A stretch of 64,000 nt of DNA from Aphelenchoides besseyi (Eukaryota > Nematoda > Chromadorea > Rhabditida > Aphelenchoididae), in NCBI GenBank assembly GCA_024699855.1, contig JAMPIQ010000002.1, forward strand, positions 12,524,001 to 12,588,000. Direction: 5' to 3'. The notes below the pieces were generated by a model that was given only the letters and a program-made list of their open reading frames with translations, was not told the origin of the DNA and ran no database searches. Shown piece after piece: positions 60,045-64,000 of this stretch (the stretch's first letter is position 1; each line of letters begins with the position of its first letter). A program made the position numbers and the translations under genes.

Positions 60045-62169
60045 ATGAACGTTTGCTCAGATGATGGCACGTTCATTGTCCCAAAACTCGATTCTGACCG
60101 TACGAATAATCTTACAAGCTTTGCCATAAAAAGTCGTCTAACAACTGAGAACTATAAGAAAACTTTACTTCTCCTTTTGATCATGCTCTTGAACTCACAA
60201 ATCGCAACGACGAAAGAAACACTACGTCTGGAAGAGTGTCCTCATGGATGCCTGTGTGTGGATCCAACCACTGTGAGTTTGCTTTCAATGACCGTCTTAA
60301 ATTGATGCTCTAAGCGGTAGCTTTGTTCTCACTAGTAAGATGTTTAAGCAAATTCCTTTCTTTTAATCAAACCGTTTAAAATGAGTAAAATCTGTTTGTT
60401 TGTCAAACAAAGGAAACGGTTGCTTTTGATGTTTCAATCTGTGGTTTTTAGGTAGAATGCATTGACGTAGAAATGGAAAGCATACCAACGGATTGGCCAA
60501 CAAGTCTTGAGAGAATTATTCTGAAAAACTGCACGTTGAATACCGTAAAGAAGAATGCGTTTCGCAAATTTCAATTGCTTCAAGAAGTGAAATTGGAAAA
60601 GTGTCCGAATTTGGATGTCATCGATAAACATGCATTCAAAGGCCTTCAGAAACTGAGGTAACCAGTCTTTGATTTAATTTAGCACGTTGATTCAGAACGT
60701 TGTCCGTGATCGCTAATCCGAAACTGCGCGAGTTACATCGATATGCATTTTCGGCCATTGGAAACGAAAATCCGCTGAGAATCGTAATCAAACACAACGG
60801 TTTGGAAAAAATTCATGCTTTTGCTTTTAAGTGAGTAATTAAACTTCTGAGCTCAATGACTTTGTTTTCAGAAATGCTCATAATTTGCGTGAGTTGCACA
60901 TAGAAGAACGATGTTTCACGGTCGAATCCGATGGACTGTCCGGCATATCGAGATTGGATTTCATGACATTGAAAGGCGTGTGTGTTTTAAATCGGGACTC
61001 ATTTTCCAACTCCTCTCGTATTCACAACCTGAATCTGATCGACTCAACATTGAACCTCCGAAGTGGCATCTTCTCAAAATTGAGTCATGTTAATCAGGTG
61101 AGAGCATCAAGTTGATCGTGTAAAATGTCGCTTATCTTTTGAAAAACGCCAACATGTATCTGTCAATCACTTTGCGGTCTTATCAACATGTCCGCTCGAC
61201 AGCTGAGACGTTTGAATTGACCGCAAGTTGTTTCAATTTTAAATAAAACTCCTGATCAATTGTTGTTTACGCCAAAAAATGCGTGCACTAATCTATTAGC
61301 CCATCAATCACTGGCTGCCAATGGCATTCGTCTGTCCGGCGATTGATCCATGATCGCGGTTGTTGCAGGCGTTATGCAATCAATGACTAGGCATATAGTT
61401 TACGACCTTTCAAAAGAACAAACAGTTGCCAACAAATAGACTCAATACCGGACGATAAGCCAAAAAAACATTTTGAACAACAAAATGACAGTTATATCTT
61501 ATAAGAAATATTAATGATTGCTGCAATTTAGATACAATTGCGCGAAAATAGGATTGGCAAAATTGAAGAGGAATCGTTCAGTGGCATGTTTACAGTCGGT
61601 GGTCTTCAGCTACAAGCCAACCACATCGGTCGAATGGGTGCTCGATCGTTTATGTCAATGGAGAATGTCGGCGAATTGATTTTCAGTTATAACACTGTGC
61701 GTGAACCTCTCGATTCGGCAGATTGTTTGAGTCATTCGGCGTACAAATTGATCTTTACCGAAAACACTCTACATTGTTCCTGTGAAATGCAGTGGATTCA
61801 ATTTCATTCGGTACGTTCACAAAGTTCTGTACCTCAAAGACATAAGTTTAGGAAAAGAATTTACTTGCCGAGAACTATTGCGATCGAAGTGAGGCCTTTA
61901 AAGCATTGGCTTATTTCAAGCCTGTTGGCTGTCCGTCAATGTCAACAACCGAACTTCCGACTACGGCGACTGAGATCAAAAATTTGCCATCCGAAGTGTT
62001 TGTTGCCGATAGCGATCGTCAAATTGGAATCTACGGCGCAAAGACATCCGGAGCTTCAAACTCAAAGTACGTATCCAGTTATCAGCTCTTTTTCCTTGTT
62101 CTTCTTCACATCACTCTTTTCAATCGGTCTCTCAGGAACTTCTATTCAACTCTTTCCTTTGTGTTTTGA
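60045..62169 (+). CDS. Leucine-rich-repeat surface protein, probably GPI-anchored
   Basis: About 463 residues in six exons: 60045-60272, 60452-60657, 60696-60830, 60872-61097, 61532-61810 and 61852-62169. A hydrophobic segment (TLLLLLIMLLNSQIATT) precedes an LRR N-cap (CPHGCLCVDPTT, then VECIDVEMESIPTDW). About eight LRRs follow, with landmarks such as LQEVKLEKCPNLDVIDKHAF and LRELHIEERC. An LRR C-cap (LHCSCEMQWIQF, with later YCDRS and VGCPS) is then followed by a Ser/Thr linker and a hydrophobic C-terminus (YQLFFLVLLHITLF) that looks like a GPI-attachment signal. The hydrophobic leader starts some 40 residues in, so an internal Met or a signal-anchor reading is possible. Confidence 0.88.
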
Positions 62170-62488
62170 TTCTCGTAGCTACTGTTCGTAAAATGTTAGA
62201 CAGTTTTGACAATTACTGCTCTAGCCATTCACTTGATCAAATTCCATCTTCAGTTTGTATAATCCGGCAAATGATTTAGTCTTTCATTTCTCTTCTTGTT
62301 TATACAAAAAGCTCAAAGTCGATAAATTTATTTAATAATTATGTCCAAAAACTCGTATACGATTGACCACATATTGCATTACCCGGATGTCACGATGATT
62401 CACTGAACCCACGGAGATCAAACGATCGCTACAGCAGCCGGCATTCGTTTCAGCACCCTAAACAGTTTACTTGAAAGATTGATGGTAA
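62170..62488. other. Intergenic between convergent genes
   Basis: No coding signal of use; contains AT-rich 3' flanks of the two converging genes. Confidence 0.5.
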
Positions 62489-63507
62489 TTAGCAATTCCA
62501 AACCTCATAAGTTTCTTCATTAGCGGAAAAGTATTTCGAAGAAAACATGTTACGCAGATTGTCTGATAAAAATAAATGATGACCCTCCTGAATCAAGACG
62601 TTTACATCAGTAAGACATTTGATGCAAACCTCGTCCACTGGATCAATCAGCCGCAAATTGAGCTGCATTCCGCAAGCAAACAAACCTTTTCCCGTATGCA
62701 CGGGAATCAACCAATGAGGTCGACATTTGTTTGAAGTTGCAATCAGTTCCAGGGCTCGATTGGAAAAAACAACTCCTGAGTCAATTTGGAACATTTCAGT
62801 TTGTAAAAACGGAAATAGATAACTCAGTAGCCATCTAAACAAGCTCATCGGTTGACGGTTTCTTTTTCGCTGAAACTACCGGGAATGGCCGAGACGACCA
62901 AAAACAAGCGCTTCAGAAGGATCGTGATGCTTCAAGAAAACACGCAAATTTTCCGGAATAACAAAATTTTGCTCGTTCAGAAAAACCGTCCATTCCGCCA
63001 CATCCGAAGAAGAAGGCGAAGTCTGACGAGATTGACTGTAGACAAGTTGAGCGATTAAGTGGAAGAATGAATACGAATGAGGTCCATTAAAGTTGTTCAC
63101 AGCGAAAATCTCGGTTTTATCTAAAACCGGACGAATTTGTTAACCACGAACATGCACTTACCATGAAATCGTGTTAACAATTTTTCCTCACTGGTATAGA
63201 AAACGGTTTTGTTGCAACGTCGAGCGTAGGTGTCGAGAATCGATTGAACATACTTGTAAGGTCGCGGATTATCCGGTTGTATCAGCACTACACATCGAAT
63301 CCACAGATTGTGCGGTAAATCGGTTGAGTTCAAAAGAAGTTGATCTTCCGGCAATGATGCGATAAAACGCTGGTCGATTTCCGTTTGTGTCTCAAATTTC
63401 AAACAAACTCCCAACAAGAGCCCGACACAGATTCCAATGCCGATGCTCACAAACGGGTTCTCCTTGTGCCTCGGCGCAAAGCACCTAATTGAACGTGGAA
63501 AGGGCAT
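62489..63507 (-). CDS. GT31-family type II protein, C1GALT1C1 (Cosmc)-like
   Basis: About 310 residues, close to the usual Cosmc length. Three minus-strand exons join in frame (63507-63162, 63120-62880, 62834-62489). A short basic N-terminus and a signal anchor (SIGIGICVGLLLGVCL) give a Golgi/ER type II layout. The lumenal part follows the family: IRCVVLIQPDN, TYARRCNKTVFYTSEE, then EWTVFLNEQNFVIPENLRVF and IDSGVVFSNRALELI. Where active core-1 galactosyltransferases have a DXD metal site, this protein has N-E-Q, as in Cosmc, which folds the enzyme rather than acting as one. It could instead be another inactive GT31 relative. The start is the first Met before the anchor. Confidence 0.78.
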
Positions 63508-63724
63508 CCAATAATAAGTCAAACTAACGTCAATTCGATTGCATCGTTTGTTTCAATGGCTGAAAATACAAACACTAGAAAATACCGGCAAAATGACTTC
63601 AAAAAAAGCGCTTCGTAGTACACGGCCGAACGTTTGCTTGCAGTTTTCTTGAAAGAAAATATCCATGATTTTTGCTCATTAAAACGATCGAATCAAAAAA
63701 CAAAATTGTTTATGCAAAATCGAC

Positions 63725-64000
63725 GTTATAAAACGAGTGGTTTGTTTGATCGGCACGTTCGTTCGTGCTCTCTCAGCATCTTCGAGTCGTCAAATTGAGC
63801 GGAAAAGGTGACGCGTACGCAACTTCACTGCGCAATCTCCGATTCTTGGTGCCCCGCAAACGCTCTCAGGTGTATCGTCGCAAAGGTTTCACGCGAGAGG
63901 TAATCGTCCCTGTCAACCGAACGTACGAAAAATTGTTGGCAGAACATGTGGACAAAATTAAGTTGAAGTGTAAAATGTATGACATTGCATGTTTAGTTTA
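63725..64000 (+). CDS. 5' part of an unidentified gene, cut by the window edge
   Basis: A TATAAAA box lies at about 63728. About 50 bases on, a long frame opens and stays open to near the window end. It is basic and structured (LRNLRFLVPRKRSQVYRRKG, REVIVPVNRTYEKLLAEHVD). No ATG lies in frame near its start, so an upstream exon or non-ATG start is needed. The family is not recognised; a ribosomal or RNA-binding protein would fit the composition only loosely. Confidence 0.35.

Noticed and set aside
1..64000. CRISPR arrays, bacterial operons, tRNA or rRNA genes
   Set aside because: No spaced direct repeats or rRNA-like sequence noticed; genes are spliced and eukaryotic. A tRNA scan was not possible by eye.

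Overview
The window is nuclear DNA of a small-genome animal, most likely a nematode. Genes are densely spaced on both strands. Most introns are 40-50 bp and end in TTTTAG or TTTCAG, with occasional 1-1.3 kb introns. Gene families (Msx and CUX homeobox, Cys-loop receptor, DSL-like, RTE retrotransposon, Helitron, mariner) fit a nematode. I could not assign a species. All exon joins are my own readings, checked by reading frame and splice dinucleotides, not by transcripts.

Layout. 1-16 kb: an Msx-type homeobox gene (minus), a small secreted peptide precursor with a Cys-X4-Cys ring, a tetraspan membrane protein, and long stretches with little coding signal. 16-20 kb: a complete 12-exon CUX/ceh-44-type gene with three CUT domains and a homeodomain. 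21.8-24.6 kb: a complete 10-exon GABA-receptor-like Cys-loop subunit with unusual pore residues. 25.5-27.9 kb: a single-pass membrane protein with a Q-rich N-terminus and a DSL-like cysteine module. 28.4-34.7 kb: a mobile-element cluster with copy A of a 1.1 kb repeat, an RTE LINE broken by two frameshifts, a Helitron helicase remnant and a second LINE fragment. 34.7-37.5 kb: a ubiquitin-like plus atypical-kinase protein, then a 5'-truncated PIM-like kinase with an in-frame stop. 38.8-44.4 kb: two unrecognised secreted or membrane proteins, a retropepsin-like protein with a mitochondrial-style leader, a small hypothetical gene, and two copies of a retroelement/viral-glycoprotein-like membrane tail.

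45.8-55.8 kb: a second mobile-element zone with copy B of the 1.1 kb repeat, Helitron helicase and Rep remnants, mariner ends and a deleted mariner with about 125 bp inverted repeats. An intact trypsin-like serine protease gene sits among them, and a cysteine-rich type I membrane protein lies on the minus strand. 56.0-64 kb: an unrecognised secreted protein, a truncated RNF13-like RING gene whose tail is antisense to a truncated S28 carboxypeptidase, a GPI-anchor-like LRR protein, a GT31/Cosmc-like type II protein lacking the DXD motif, and a partial gene at the edge.

There is no operon-like or co-functional gene cluster; neighbours look functionally unrelated. The strongest leads are the RING/S28 antisense chimaera, the Cosmc-like gene, the retropepsin-like mitochondrial candidate, the kinase-fold protein with a ubiquitin-like N-terminus, and the Cys-X4-Cys peptide precursor. 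None of them amounts to a demonstrated new system.
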